Shown here: one piece after another, positions 9,625 to 19,745 of the stretch | How the letters are laid out: each line of letters opens with the position of its first letter | Position numbering within the stretch: position 1 is the stretch's first letter | Source: Silene noctiflora | Taxonomy: Eukaryota; Streptophyta; Magnoliopsida; Caryophyllales; Caryophyllaceae | Assembly: GCA_009801015.1 (NCBI GenBank) | Contig: VHZZ01004684.1 | Coordinates: 22,656-42,815 of the forward strand | Length of the DNA stretch: 20,160 bases | Direction of reading: 5' to 3' | The notes under the pieces: model-generated | What the model was told of the DNA's origin: nothing | The model's database searches: none | Seen by the model: the letters and a program-made list of their open reading frames with translations, nothing else | Program-made: the position numbers and the translations under genes

Positions 9625-10385
9625 ATATCATCAACTATGAGTCGATTTGCGCTATCAGTCAACTTCTGTAACCGCAGTGAGTTCCTTAAACACTATACTC
9701 TCGGAATTGTTCTCAGATGTTTACCATTTGCTTTTTCTCATCTGCCGAACTAGAAATGAACCCACTCGAGTGCTCGACAAACCCTCAAAACCAGTTTGGT
9801 TTAAACTCGGCTATAACTCAGTCAAGTTACTCAAGTTGACCTCAAGCCTGGCTCCTGATTCAATTCAAGTCATTTTCAGTATGCAGAAGATAGAAAAGAA
9901 AAACAGCTCATTCTTATTACGGAGTATTATTTTTTAGATAATTTATAATGATATTTAGTTTGATCGCGCGGAGTATATGTTCTTTTTTAGTCAAGAAATG
10001 GGGTGAAGCGGTTTTATCATCGTAATTGCTCATTCGTGTACATTTTTTTCACAGTAAAACACAGAAAACAATTGGGTTTTAGTTTTGGTTGGGAAATTTC
10101 ATCAAACACATGGTGGGCAACAGATTTTACACATGAATTATAATCTTACAGAAAAAATGCAATGCAGAACTAAAATTAATCATCTAAGGTAATAATCAAA
10201 TTGCTGAAGAATCTGTTTTGTACTTAATTAATTTTTCAAAAAATGATTTGATTGAAATAAAAATGACGGAATCATTGTTTTCTAACCAGAGCCGCGAGCT
10301 TTACTGATTCTATGAAGCGTTATTAGGATCGGGATACTACCTTGAACCGTTAGATCGATGAACTAAATTGTAGCTTTAATGTGCA
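9625..10385. other. Intergenic region downstream of copy C
   Basis: No convincing gene. The first 100 bases resemble the 3' flank of copy A. A 96-codon open frame at 9647-9937 has no recognisable domain and covers part of this shared non-coding flank, so it was not called. The remainder is AT-rich. Confidence 0.5.
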
Positions 10386-10456
10386 TCCCCCCCCCTGAGT
10401 TTTTCGAAGTTTCTAAAAATTTTCACCGCTGAACTCAAATCCTGGCTCCGCCACTG
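10386..10456. mobile_element. Orphan hAT-like terminal fragment
   Basis: Positions 10436-10456 are the reverse complement of CAGTGGCGGAGCCAGGATTTG, the same kind of terminal inverted repeat as the element at 4795. A C-run lies inside it (about 10387-10395), as in that element. No matching left end was found between 9625 and 10386, so it looks like a truncated element. Confidence 0.6.
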
Positions 10457-10675
10457 AATGATAGTATGGAGTCTGTAACTGCTAACGCTGTGTTAAATGT
10501 TAATGTCGAAAATATAAGGAAACTGTTTTTATGTACAGCTGACAGATACCGGAGTAATACAATTATATCGAGATATTACATCAATTAACGTCTACCATAG
10601 CTTGCAAATTCATACTATCATACTTGGTATTATGGATTCATGGTAAGGTATGAAACAACGAGTTCTTAAAATAAA

Positions 10676-11273
10676 TCAGCCTAAGGACTTCAGACTTGAC
10701 GAACCAAATATCCGTCTAATCAAAGCCACCTTGCTCTGCCATGACCGGGAGATGATCTGTGTCTTTGTTGCTTTGACGTACTTACAAGTTATCGCGACCT
10801 TCTTCTCCGTCAAACTCACCACTACCGATTCTATTTCTGCAACAACCAAAGTTCAAAATCAACTACTCTGTTGCTAGTCTGTCGTTTCATTCATTTCAGT
10901 TCGACATAAACTGTGTAAAAGAGGGAGGACAGCATCAAAGAACAAACCATTAAAACGAGAAATTACGTCGTTAATCCTCTTCTGACACTCGATACACCTC
11001 AAGTCTCCTGATATAACAACTTCCTGCACCTGTTTGCGAAACAATATACAAAAACCCAAGTCATTATATAACCAGAACAGAACCCTGTAAGAACATTTGG
11101 GTTGAACAAAGCAGAAATTGTCGGATAATGATAGAACGTCACTGGCTGGTACAAGAAATTGAGTGACTAACAAGAGGTACCGAAAGGGACTCCATAACCG
11201 CGAGGGTAAGAGGAGGAAGAAGGCTTGATTTATCGCTACTCGAGTCATCGCTGTAATCATCATCAACATCCAT
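10676..11273 (-). CDS. Heavy-metal-associated (HMA) domain protein, three exons
   Basis: Assembled on the minus strand from exons 11273-11172, 11029-10948 and 10836-10676, all with GT-AG introns in matching phase, to give 114 residues. The N-terminus is acidic and serine-rich (MDVDDDYSDDSSSD). It is followed by SVPLVQEVVISGDLRC, a CxxC metal-binding motif (Cys46 and Cys49, CIEC), then QKRINDVISRFNEIESVVVS and LTEKKVAITC, which complete the beta-alpha-beta-beta pattern of plant HMA proteins. The tail is basic (WQSKVALIRRIFG). Small plant proteins of this class bind metal ions or act as metallochaperone-like factors; the ligand here is unknown. A strong donor-like GTAAGT lies inside exon 3 (after ATAACTT), so an alternative 3' end is possible. 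The splice joins are inferred from sequence only. Confidence 0.75.
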
Positions 11274-11316
11274 TTAATTTATTGTGTTTTCTGTATGAAG
11301 TTGGATCAGCTGATAA

Positions 11317-11322
11317 TTTATA
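11317..11322 (-). promoter_or_regulatory. Possible TATA box of the HMA gene
   Basis: On the minus strand, CATATAAATT lies about 45 bases upstream of the ATG at 11273. If used, the 5' UTR would be very short. Weak support from position and sequence alone. Confidence 0.3.
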
Positions 11323-11526
11323 TGGTTCCTGAGTAATGTTGGATTTTTGTACGAAAAGCATAAGATGCTGTTGTACGAGGCACATTCATGATTAGTGCAA
11401 AAGAAAGTTGATAAATGTTTCAATAATTAAGGTAGAATAATTTTGGGAAAATGGGGAGCAAAAGTGAATGCTGAAAATGATTTGAGATCAGACTTTTCAA
11501 CAGTTTAAAAAACTAATGTCATCATC

Positions 11527-11778
11527 CTAATCAATGCTATTGACCGTCTCTATCGAGTCTTCTCCGATCTTCCTCTCATAAACCGTAAAATAACATATGG
11601 AAGTAATAACTTGTATTATCTTATTTGATTGCGAAAGGAGAAGGTTGGAGAAAAGACCGAGAAGAGCAAATACATAAAAAAGTGCACGATTTTTTATTTT
11701 TAGTAAAACTTCTTTTTCTACGATTATAGAATCCGAGGTAAATGAGCCCCCCACGATTGATGCTACAATATTCACCAT
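11527..11778 (-). CDS. Small hydrophobic open frame, unrecognised
   Basis: An ATG-initiated frame of 83 codons with a hydrophobic stretch (ALFYVFALLGLFSNLLL, about 32-48) that could span a membrane. No known domain is recognised. It sits 250 bases upstream of the HMA gene on the same strand. No paired splice sites or related copy in the window support it, so it may be a chance frame in AT-rich DNA. Confidence 0.18.
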   Translation of the reverse strand: MVNIVASIVGGSFTSDSIIVEKEVLLKIKNRALFYVFALLGLFSNLLLSQSNKIIQVITSICYFTVYERKIGEDSIETVNSID

Positions 11779-12989
11779 TTTGGATGGACAAGTTAAGCTT
11801 TCACTTAAAAACTCACCCCACCACCGCGTGAACGTGAATGTACCGTATTATTTAGTAAATTTTACAGACGATAGCTCTTTTCGTGCAGTAATTAGGAAAG
11901 TGGATTATCTTTAAGAAATTAGTTCAATAGGCAAAATATTAACGTCAAGGCGAAAATTCCGAATCACCCTTATCGACTAAATTCCGAAAAGGAAAATGAA
12001 AATAGAAAAGAGCAGAAACGTATGGTTTACTTTTCTATGCAATTGGTCATAGTGGATGAAAGATGCTTCTGAAAGGAGCCTCTCAATTCGCTTTCAAACG
12101 TATAATTGGAGCGTATTTTTAAGTCATTTTATATAAAGAAATTGCTACAAAAAGTCTCAAAGTCTTCTTTTTCATCTAACATCGCCTTCATATCTTATTG
12201 TATACAGCTCATTTAGGAATCTTCCTCTTGCTTATTTTAGCTTCTTACCTTCATTACATGCCAAAAGTCTTCACATAAGTCAAGATGGACTGCATGACCC
12301 AGTCAAAAAAACAAGTCAAGTCTAACCAAAACCGCAAATGATCACCTCCGAGTTTGTTTTGATGGAAAAAAACCCATGATCTTGTTTAAGACAGATAAAA
12401 CGGGTCAAATACTTAGACAAGACAAAAAGCTGATCCTGGGAATAACAAGCTCTTGTCTCAGTCATCTACCATATAGGGTACCCATTTTACCACTTAAGAA
12501 GAAGAAGGATATGGCCATCTTAAGAAAGACAAACGGTTAAAAGAAGGACGAAAAGTTGGTAATAGAAACAGAGATGCATATATTATTGCTGAAAACTGAC
12601 AGACTATACATAGGTACAAAAGAGAAGAGCGTGAAGGAATGAACCATGGCTCAAGTCTTCAGTGAGAAGACTATAAATCAAGAATTACATGAGAAAAAGC
12701 GAAAAAAATAAACAAATTAAAGTATCAGAAGAAAAAAAACAAGAAAAAAACTGATGAAAGAAATACCTAAGCATCTGTCAACCTAAAGGTGGAAGTATCC
12801 ATTATTCTACTTCTCACTCAAAACTGCTGCTCCAACCAGTTTCCGGCACCCCACGGAAAGTAACTTTGGTTGGGCTGTTAAATACATCACTGCTACAAAA
12901 GCAAGGAGCCAACTTTTGGCATCGAAGCCAGGATCAAGTTAGTGGTTGGACCTACAAGTCAGGGTTAATCCTGAATTCCCAAGAAACCA
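11779..12989. other. Intergenic region between HMA and Agenet genes
   Basis: No gene is recognised. Positions about 12378-12415 include TTTAAGACAGATAAAACGGGTCAAATAC, a worn copy of the dispersed TTAAGACGG-type repeat. The right-hand few hundred bases presumably contain the 3' UTR of the minus-strand Agenet gene; no clear polyadenylation signal was found. Confidence 0.4.
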
Positions 12990-15900
12990 TCAGCGGGACA
13001 TGACAAGGCTTGTTAAAGGTGGTGGTATTACAGATGGGTTAAAAAGGGAATCGTTTTTTAACTTGAATTTGTCGCGACCAACTTTGGAAGTCTCATTAGT
13101 CTCCTTATTCTCCTTTCCGACTTTTAGAGTGAAAAGCTTGTGGTTTGTCTTGTGGGAAAGCGTCCTTTCAGAGTTAACTCTGCTGGCACGAGGATGTAGC
13201 CTCTGAACGGAAAAGGAAGTACGTCTCCTCTTCCCCAATGTCTTCCATTTCAACTGAGACAGAAAATCATCTTTCAAAAGGTCTGGCACTGTTTTATTGC
13301 TTTCATGCAAATTACTTGTACCATCTTCTTTTCTTGAATCAAACTCTGGCTGATTGTAATCACAAGTCGGAATTTGGGCTTTCATATCACCAATTTGTCC
13401 AGCCGTTTCCTCTTTACCCAGACCAGACAGAATAGAAGCTGCAACATCTGGCCTTTCGCCTAGTTCTTTCCATGTGTTCTCCATCCACTCTTGAGAATGT
13501 CTAAGATCACTTGGACCAAAAACAGATTCTAGTTTTTCGCCTGAAACAAAAAAAAAGTATTAAAAAGGAACAATATAATCGGGGAAAGCTGAACCGACCC
13601 AGACCAAAACATACGGTGAACAAATAACAACTTGTTGGTCAAAACCCCGAATTGTTGACCTGAACTTCATTGCTGCCAAACTGACCCACACCCCCATAAT
13701 CACTCAAACACACCAGACCTCAAAATGAGTCAAGGAGAAGTCCAGAACAGACAAGATCCAAGCATACAAGAGTGACTGGTTTGATGGGTCTACTACAAAT
13801 AGCTAGGAATGACTACTAAGTTTTGTACGAGACTGTAAAATGAGCAAGGAGATGGTGTATTACTTGTTAATATTTGGTTTTTACTTTATCATTTAATTAT
13901 ACGGTTTATTAGTACCATCTCACAGTAAAATGTCAGCAACAAATTGAGGGGCACAAAAGAAGAAGCATCCACATGAGTTGTTCAAAAGCAATAATTACCT
14001 GGAAAATAAACACGGAAGATCTCGCCAGGTTGCTTCTGGATGACAACACCTTCCCACCAGCCATCGTGCTGCCATGCATCAACAACTGTGCCAACGTTGA
14101 AGGCCCAAGAAATTTTGCCTTTAGGTGCCGCCAAGGACGGTCTAATCATTGTTCTGCCATGAAGTCGTAGACCCATGTCATCCCGAACAGCAATTCTTGA
14201 TGCTGATACCCATTCCTATAATGCAAACCAAACCAAAACAAAATCGTAAGTGAGCAAGGAAAGAAAAGGGAAGTTTAATAAAATCCCAATGTGGTCAGAA
14301 ATATGTTAAAATTAAAACACTGAATATCATACATTTGATATACATTCCAAGTTTACTTGAAAAAAACTGCAAAATTTAGTGTGAAGAGGTAAAACAGAAT
14401 TTAGTTATAAGATCTAATGCAAATGGATACATAAGTCCAACAGCTTAAATGTCCTTTTTCTAACTGAAGAAGTTTTCAGAGAAGACCGAAATAAAATATA
14501 TACCTCGAGGCAATTTGCTTCATTCTCTGCATCCTTAATGTCATGATAAGATAACTTGACCTTGTTTTTATGTTTCTTAATGACAGTCGCCCTGAACCAA
14601 CAACCCCTCATCCCACTGTCCTGTGACAACACTTCAACAACAGAGCCGACAGAAGCTACTCGAGAAGGAGCTTCTACTTTCTCTCCAATCCTGGATACAG
14701 TCACAAGTGGGCCTTTCTTTGGAGCAACAACGGTATCAATTTCCATAGTATCTTTAACAGTTGAAAGCGGTAAATTCACTCTCCAGTCGCGTGACAAACG
14801 TAATCTTTTCCTTGGTTTTGACCCACTACCATCACAGTTGATTTCCCTTTTCCGAGAATCCTCAAGTTCCTTTGCATCAGACGAACCACCACTCGTCTGA
14901 GGTGATACGGGAGTTGGAGAATCTGCATGTAATTGTTAACGTTGTTATTAAACAAATAAACGTACAGCAGGCGATCGGAGATTAAACAACAAAAAGCAAA
15001 AGTAAACCATCCACACCAGAGAAAGTAACACTACTACAAATTAGGGAAACCCAGCAGCAAAAGGCTAAATAAAACACACAACAAAACATTTTAGAACCAC
15101 AGATAAATAGGTGACGGGAGTTGGAACATGTAATAACCTAGATATGAAGAAGGCATAAGGATGCCGAAGCTCTCAACCGGCTCTTATGACATTGGTCTAA
15201 CAATCCTGCAGCCCATAGTCAGCCGTTGTTAAGTTGAAAATAGTTATGTGAAAGATATAACGATGATTAAAATAAATAAATAAATAAAATCATATCAACC
15301 ATATTGGACAACACTTTCAGTTTTCATCGTATTCATTACAATCCCTAAAAGTTGTGCTAAAGTATAGCATTACACGTGTAAGCATTTCTTAGATACAAAA
15401 TGCTATTTTTTACAACAAAATGTTCAAAGTTTGGATGTTTTGGTCCTGAAAGTGATGCATATGAACTATCAATTTAACCAATTTCATCCAAAAAATACAC
15501 CACCCACAAAATCTTAACTTGAAAACTCTTTAGACATAGTTACAAATAAATCTAGGGAAGAGATTAAGAATAAGAGTATATACGTTAGAAAAGAAAACAT
15601 TCAGCCATCTTATAACATCACAAAGCCTATAAACCACCCATCCAAATCAATTCTTTTATTGGAACAGAGGGAGTACATATAAAACTACAAGCTGCCATTA
15701 ATCCTCAGTTCCGAAATCATACACATTACAAGAAGCTACTTTCCTTTCAGATCTCCGAAATCTCAGATAAAACATATTCATTTGATCTGTTTATATATGA
15801 ATTCATGAGTCTTATCAATACCATTTAGCTGAAGTCACGATCATCCACCCAAAGAGAGAAGGAAATAAAGTACTTTGACTTCAAAAGCAATAATTTGAGC

Positions 15901-17593
15901 TCATTAAATTGAGATTAAATCAGGGAAAACCCCATCAACATCTTAAAATAAATGCTTTATTAAAATCCAGATTTCCATCAACACCCTTGTCATAAATTAC
16001 CACAAAACACAGCAAAAAAAAACAATATCTTGATACTCTCCGTCCCAATAATTTGTTTATGTATTCTAATCAAAACGTAAAAAAATGAACGGGACCAAGG
16101 AAGTATAAAATACAGTAAAAAGAGCTCAGAATAACATCACCCCATCCAAAATAAACTCGTAACCGATGTCAATAGTACACCCCTAAAAAACCCAGAAAAT
16201 TTAGAACCTAATTAGAAAGGGGAAATTAGAACTGAAAACCCACCAAAAACAACCGAGAAAATTGAGAATTCATTGTTTGACCCCAGTAACAACCCAGAAA
16301 CTCAATTAAAAAACCTAGAAAATCGAAACCAATAGTATGCGACAAAAAGAGCTTATAAAATTGAGATTCAATCAGGGAAAAAAACTATCAACATCTCAAA
16401 AATAAATGCTTTATCAAATCTAAATTTCAATTAACCTACATCTCAAATCTAATTACACAATCATCCTCTTACATCAACCATTTCCGTATTAATTACACAA
16501 ACAAACCGGGAAAAAACGTATACAACCCAAAAAAACCCAGAAACATACATAATAACAAAACACGGCAAAAAAAATATGTTGATTAATAGAACACGGCAAA
16601 AAAAAGCTAAAAATTAAATCCCGCCACCTAAAACCACCCAGAAAATCAAAATCAATAGGAAGTCTATCAAAAATTTAGAAAACTTCTTTAAAAAGAGGAG
16701 ATTAGAATTGAAAACATACCATCAACAACACCGAAAGTCAATTAAAAACCCTAGAAAATCAAAATCAGACGTACAACACAAAAAAAAGCAGAAAATCTAT
16801 CATGAACAAAGATAACCTAATTAGAAAGGGGAGATTGGAATCGAAATCATATCAATAACAACCAGAAAAACGAAAGTTCAATGTTTGACCCCCCAATAAC
16901 CATCCAGAAACGCAATTAAAAAACCTTAAAAATCGAAATTAATTAAAAATCCCAGAAAATCTATTAAAAATTACGAGAACACAACAAATAAAAAAGTGAG
17001 ATTGGAATGGAATACCCAACAACACAATAAAACACCAGATATTTCAATTAAAAACCTCGAAACCGTAATGAAATGAAAACCCACGAACAATACCCAATAA
17101 ATTGAATCAAAAATTAGAAATCCCAGTTAATTAGGGCAAATTAGAATTGACAAAACACCAAAAACAGCTCAGAAAATCAATTTTTTTACCGTATACCTCC
17201 AAAATTTACCTATAAAACTCAATCAACAGCCCAGAAAATCGAAATCAAACAGAAAGAGAAAGATTTCTCGAATAAAGTACCTGGAAGAAAGGAGTTCAAC
17301 CAATCGATAAGCTCACGCCTAGATCTAGGTTTACTACCAGTATTACAAAACGACGTCGTCTTAGAATCATTACAATCAAGAAGAAATCGATAAGTCATAT
17401 GCCTTAAACTCCTCTCTTTCGCAATAACAGCTAGATCTTTACCTCCATCTCTTCTTTTCATTGTATAATGTATCTCTCTCTTCCCTTTCTCGCTACACAC
17501 ATACACCTCTTCCCACCCTACATAACCTCCTCCTCCACCACCACCGCCGTCGTTTGCGCCGCTGTGATCCGCCGTCGCCGGCCACCTCGCCAT
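12990..17593 (-). CDS. Agenet (Tudor-like) domain protein, four exons
   Basis: Minus-strand exons 17593-17281, 14922-14504, 14215-13999 and 13540-12990 join in phase at GT-AG introns to give 499 residues. Residues about 24-104 ([20 protein letters not shown]... LRHMTYRF... [14 protein letters not shown]) match my memory of the N-terminal region of plant Agenet/BAH proteins such as Arabidopsis At1g68580-like proteins. A basic patch ([10 protein letters not shown], 139-148) may be a nuclear signal. Agenet domain 1 is about 196-258 ([11 protein letters not shown]... [11 protein letters not shown]... YHDI... EEWV). Agenet domain 2 is about 284-345 ([20 protein letters not shown]... FRVYFPGE... 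SDLRHSQEW). The C-terminal part is lysine-rich and low in known domains. Agenet domains are chromatin-reading modules, so a nuclear role is inferred. I see no BAH domain, which related proteins carry between these regions. Start chosen as the first ATG before a glycine run. Confidence 0.85.
15898..15983. repeat. Intron direct repeat 1, first copy
   Basis: Begins gagctcattaaattgagatt and continues with 'aatcaggg', 'catcaacatct' and 'aaataaatgcttta'. It matches 16349-16435 with scattered differences, 451 bases away. Confidence 0.75.
16034..16105. mobile_element. Very short Stowaway-like MITE
   Basis: The left end TACTCTCCGTCCCAATAATT and the reverse complement of the right end, TACTTCCTTGGTCCCGTTCA, form imperfect terminal inverted repeats flanked by TA. 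This is the CTCCGTCCC style of plant Stowaway (Tc1/mariner) MITEs. At 72 bp it consists almost entirely of its two ends. It lies inside the first intron of the Agenet gene, between the two copies of intron direct repeat 1. Confidence 0.7.
16205..16330. repeat. Intron direct repeat 2, first copy
   Basis: Starts aacctaattagaaagggg and includes 'tgtttgacccc', 'taacaaccca' and 'cccagaaactcaattaaaaa'. It aligns with 16814-16945. Confidence 0.75.
16349..16435. repeat. Intron direct repeat 1, second copy
   Basis: Begins gagcttataaaattgagatt and then follows the same order of words as 15898-15983. Confidence 0.75.
16814..16945. repeat. Intron direct repeat 2, second copy
   Basis: Starts aacctaattagaaagggg (18 of 18 as in the first copy) and includes 'tgtttgacccc', 'ataaccatccagaaac' and 'gcaattaaaaaacc'. 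It lies 609 bases after the first copy. Confidence 0.75.
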
Positions 17594-17683
17594 AAGAAGG
17601 AATCGAAGAAAAGTTGAGGAATGGTGAGTCAGGGTTCTTGAGTAATTTCGATTGGTATAATTGATTTGGGGATTTTGAATTAA

Positions 17684-17707
17684 AATAATAATAATAATAA
17701 TAATAAT
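17684..17707. repeat. (AAT)8 microsatellite in Agenet 5' region
   Basis: Eight uninterrupted AAT units lie about 90 bases upstream of the Agenet start codon, between it and the putative TATA sequence. It is therefore likely to be in the 5' UTR or core promoter. Confidence 0.9.
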
Positions 17708-17744
17708 GTAGTGAGAGGAGAGAGAAAGAGGAACGGAGAGGGGA

Positions 17745-17751
17745 TTATATA
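17745..17751 (-). promoter_or_regulatory. Probable TATA box of the Agenet gene
   Basis: The minus strand reads CACTATATAATCCCC here, followed downstream by a pyrimidine-rich stretch (CTCTTTCTCTCTCCTCTCAC, 17711-17730) typical of plant core promoters. The start codon follows about 150 bases downstream. Confidence 0.5.
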
Positions 17752-17759
17752 GTGAGGTG

Positions 17760-18945
17760 GAGGATAAGGGGTGAGATTAGGGTTTTGAGATGGACGGCTG
17801 AGATTGATTTGGTACACGTGTTTGTGTGTAGGAAAGTCGTTGGATGTTACGCGAGTTTTGTGTTGAATGAGTTTTTATATGTTGGCTGTGGAATTATTGT
17901 TTTGCCCTTTGGAGGGAATTTTGATTTTTTGATTTTTGGCATGTTGGCTAGGCATGTTTGCTGATCGGGTATGGGTCGAGTCAGTTTGCGTTTGGTTGTT
18001 TCAAGTTGTCAAGATTTTGGGTCTAGTCGAATTAGGTTGGGTTGGGTTGGGTTTATTTAAAAATAACGGTCAATATCTACCAACAAATTTTTTGATAAAG
18101 CTATGCGGGTTGGTTTAATTTTGTCAGATTTGGTGGCATGGCTTAAACTTTATTACTTTCGTCTCTTATTAAGGTGTGGTCATTTCATTGTAAAAAAGGA
18201 TGGTAAGAATGTATGAAGGAAAATAAAAAATTAGAAATATATGAGGTTATAATTTGTAATAATCAGAAAATCAGATAAAAAAAGAAATAAAGTACATGGT
18301 AGATTGTATTTAAAAACGGTTTTAGAAGGAAATCAAATTTTTGTCTAAGACAGAAATATCCCGGTTATATAAGTAAGTCTTGCTTCTTAAATCTTAAAAC
18401 GGGTTAAATATTACCATATGGTACTAATAAAGATAAAACTAAAAATTTTGACATTTTATAGACAACTTATTACGTAATGTACTAATACGGTATGCATTTG
18501 ATCGATCTTAAGTAAGAATATGTGCCTTATTAAGGGACAAATAGATTAATTTGATTAGTTTGAATTTGGATTATTGGAGGGTTTTTAGGACAATTATTAA
18601 TTAATTTAATATATGGAGAATTGGAGATCATGTCTTGATAATTTGGTGATATCTGATCAGATAGAGAAAGAAGCAAGTCGGCAAGTTGACTTGTACTGTC
18701 ATGGAAAAAAATTTGAGTGTATTCGGCAATGAATGTGTAATGGGATATTTGTGCATTTTATTTTATTTTTCTTCAAAATAATACAAGACCCCATATTATT
18801 TAAGTTTTTTTTTTTTTTTTATAAGGTAGGACCAACTTATCTCATCCTTTCGAATGAGTAAGGTAAGTTGAAACTACCGGCTTTCAAACCACCTCAAAAT
18901 ATTATTTAAGGCTTTGGTGTGACCGTATGAGTAATTATTAATTTA
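17760..18945. other. Intergenic region upstream of the Agenet gene
   Basis: No gene is recognised; short open frames at 17752-18118 are GT-rich and lack any known domain. A short run of TTGGG units lies at 18035-18052. A worn repeat with 'aaaacgggttaaatatta' lies near 18396. A poly-T run (about 18807-18821) precedes 'ataaggtaggaccaactta'. Confidence 0.45.
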
Positions 18946-19386
18946 CTAGTATAGTTCCCGTGCAAATGCACGGTTTTTTTTAGAGGAGGATATTAGAGTT
19001 TATAACAATTAATTTACAGTAATTTAACTCAGTTTGAAATTTAGTGAGAAACTATATTATCGTTGTGTCTCATATGATGAATTGTAAAATAGAAGGTTCA
19101 ATCAATAATTTTACACCCCGAATAGAATTTGCGTGTTTTGTGAATACTATTTTGTCAACATTATTTTTAAAGAGAATGATATTATATGATTACATATTTA
19201 CATCAACTAAAAGTATAAATAATTAAACATTAACTGATGATTTTTTGAGTAAAGAAATATTTTATTTATTTATGTCATGTAAATATAAAGAGAATAATAA
19301 TGAGGGGGGGCATTATTAGAAGTTGAATAATTAAGCATTTGAGCGGAAAAAATTAGAGTTTTGTTAATCTTTTAGTATATAGGAGA
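18946..19386 (-). mobile_element. Non-autonomous Helitron, 441 bp
   Basis: Read on the minus strand, the element starts TCTCCTATATACTAAAAG at 19386 and ends CTAG at 18946. It is flanked by A before the TC (19387) and T after CTAG (18945), the expected insertion between A and T with no target duplication. A GC-rich hairpin, CCGTGC-ATTT-GCACGG (18958-18973), lies 8 bases before the CTAG end, as Helitron 3' ends require. No Rep/helicase frame is present, so it would depend on an autonomous partner. Confidence 0.85.
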
Positions 19387-19745
19387 TTATCGGAGTAATG
19401 TGCTCTAAAGCAAGAAAAATGGAAGGAGTTTAATGATTAGTGGTATTTGTGAAGGGTGAGAAGAGGGTGTTAAAAAATTCAATTAGTCTTACTTAAGACT
19501 TGTTATATCCGTCTTATTAATAAGACGGGTTATTTGATACCATGGAAGGGAATATGGGTCGGGTAAAAAGCAAATGGTATGGCAGATTTGCATTAAATGC
19601 ATTTACGTCTACAATTGCTACAATAGAGCCTAAGAGTAGGATAGGCGTTATGGAAAAGAGTTAGCATATTTTTTTCGGAACAATTGTCGACATTTTCATT
19701 GATAAACAAAACTCTCCACTTCTCTCTCTTCACTCTCTTCGCTCT
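19387..19745. other. Intergenic spacer with palindrome
   Basis: No gene is seen. It ends in a CT-rich stretch (about 19715-19745, repeats of 'ctctct'/'ctcttcactctcttcgctctc') that abuts the retrotransposon fragment exactly where its reading frame stops. Confidence 0.5.
19509..19528. repeat. Perfect 20-bp palindrome
   Basis: ccgtcttattaataagacgg equals its own reverse complement. It carries the TTAAGACGG-like core in both arms and is probably the tip of a small foldback element related to worn copies near 4580, 12385 and 18390. Confidence 0.7.

Larger units (their letters stand above)
14923..17280 (-). other. Large first intron of the Agenet gene (2.36 kb)
   Basis: It is bounded by CCAG|GTACTT and TGCAG|ATTCTCC. 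No open frame of useful length or BAH-like sequence is seen on the minus strand. The part from about 15890 to 17230 is very A-rich on the + strand and built of degenerate repeats with recurring 'cccagaaaatc' words (16191, 16637, 16951, 17230). Confidence 0.75.

Noticed and set aside
9647..9937. 96-codon open frame after copy C
   Set aside because: No domain is recognised, and its start overlaps 3' flank shared with copy A that has no such frame.
12946..13435. Two + strand open frames of 86 and 65 codons
   Set aside because: Shadows of the last exon of the Agenet gene, which runs on the minus strand with matching splice phase.
14556..14900. 114-codon + strand open frame
   Set aside because: Shadow of Agenet exon 2 on the opposite strand.
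15655..15675. A lone Stowaway-like end (ggaacagagggagta)
   Set aside because: No matching opposite end was found nearby, so no element can be delimited.
18034..18053. TTGGG repeats resembling a telomeric or G-quadruplex motif
   Set aside because: Only about three units and not the plant telomere sequence; most likely a chance simple repeat.
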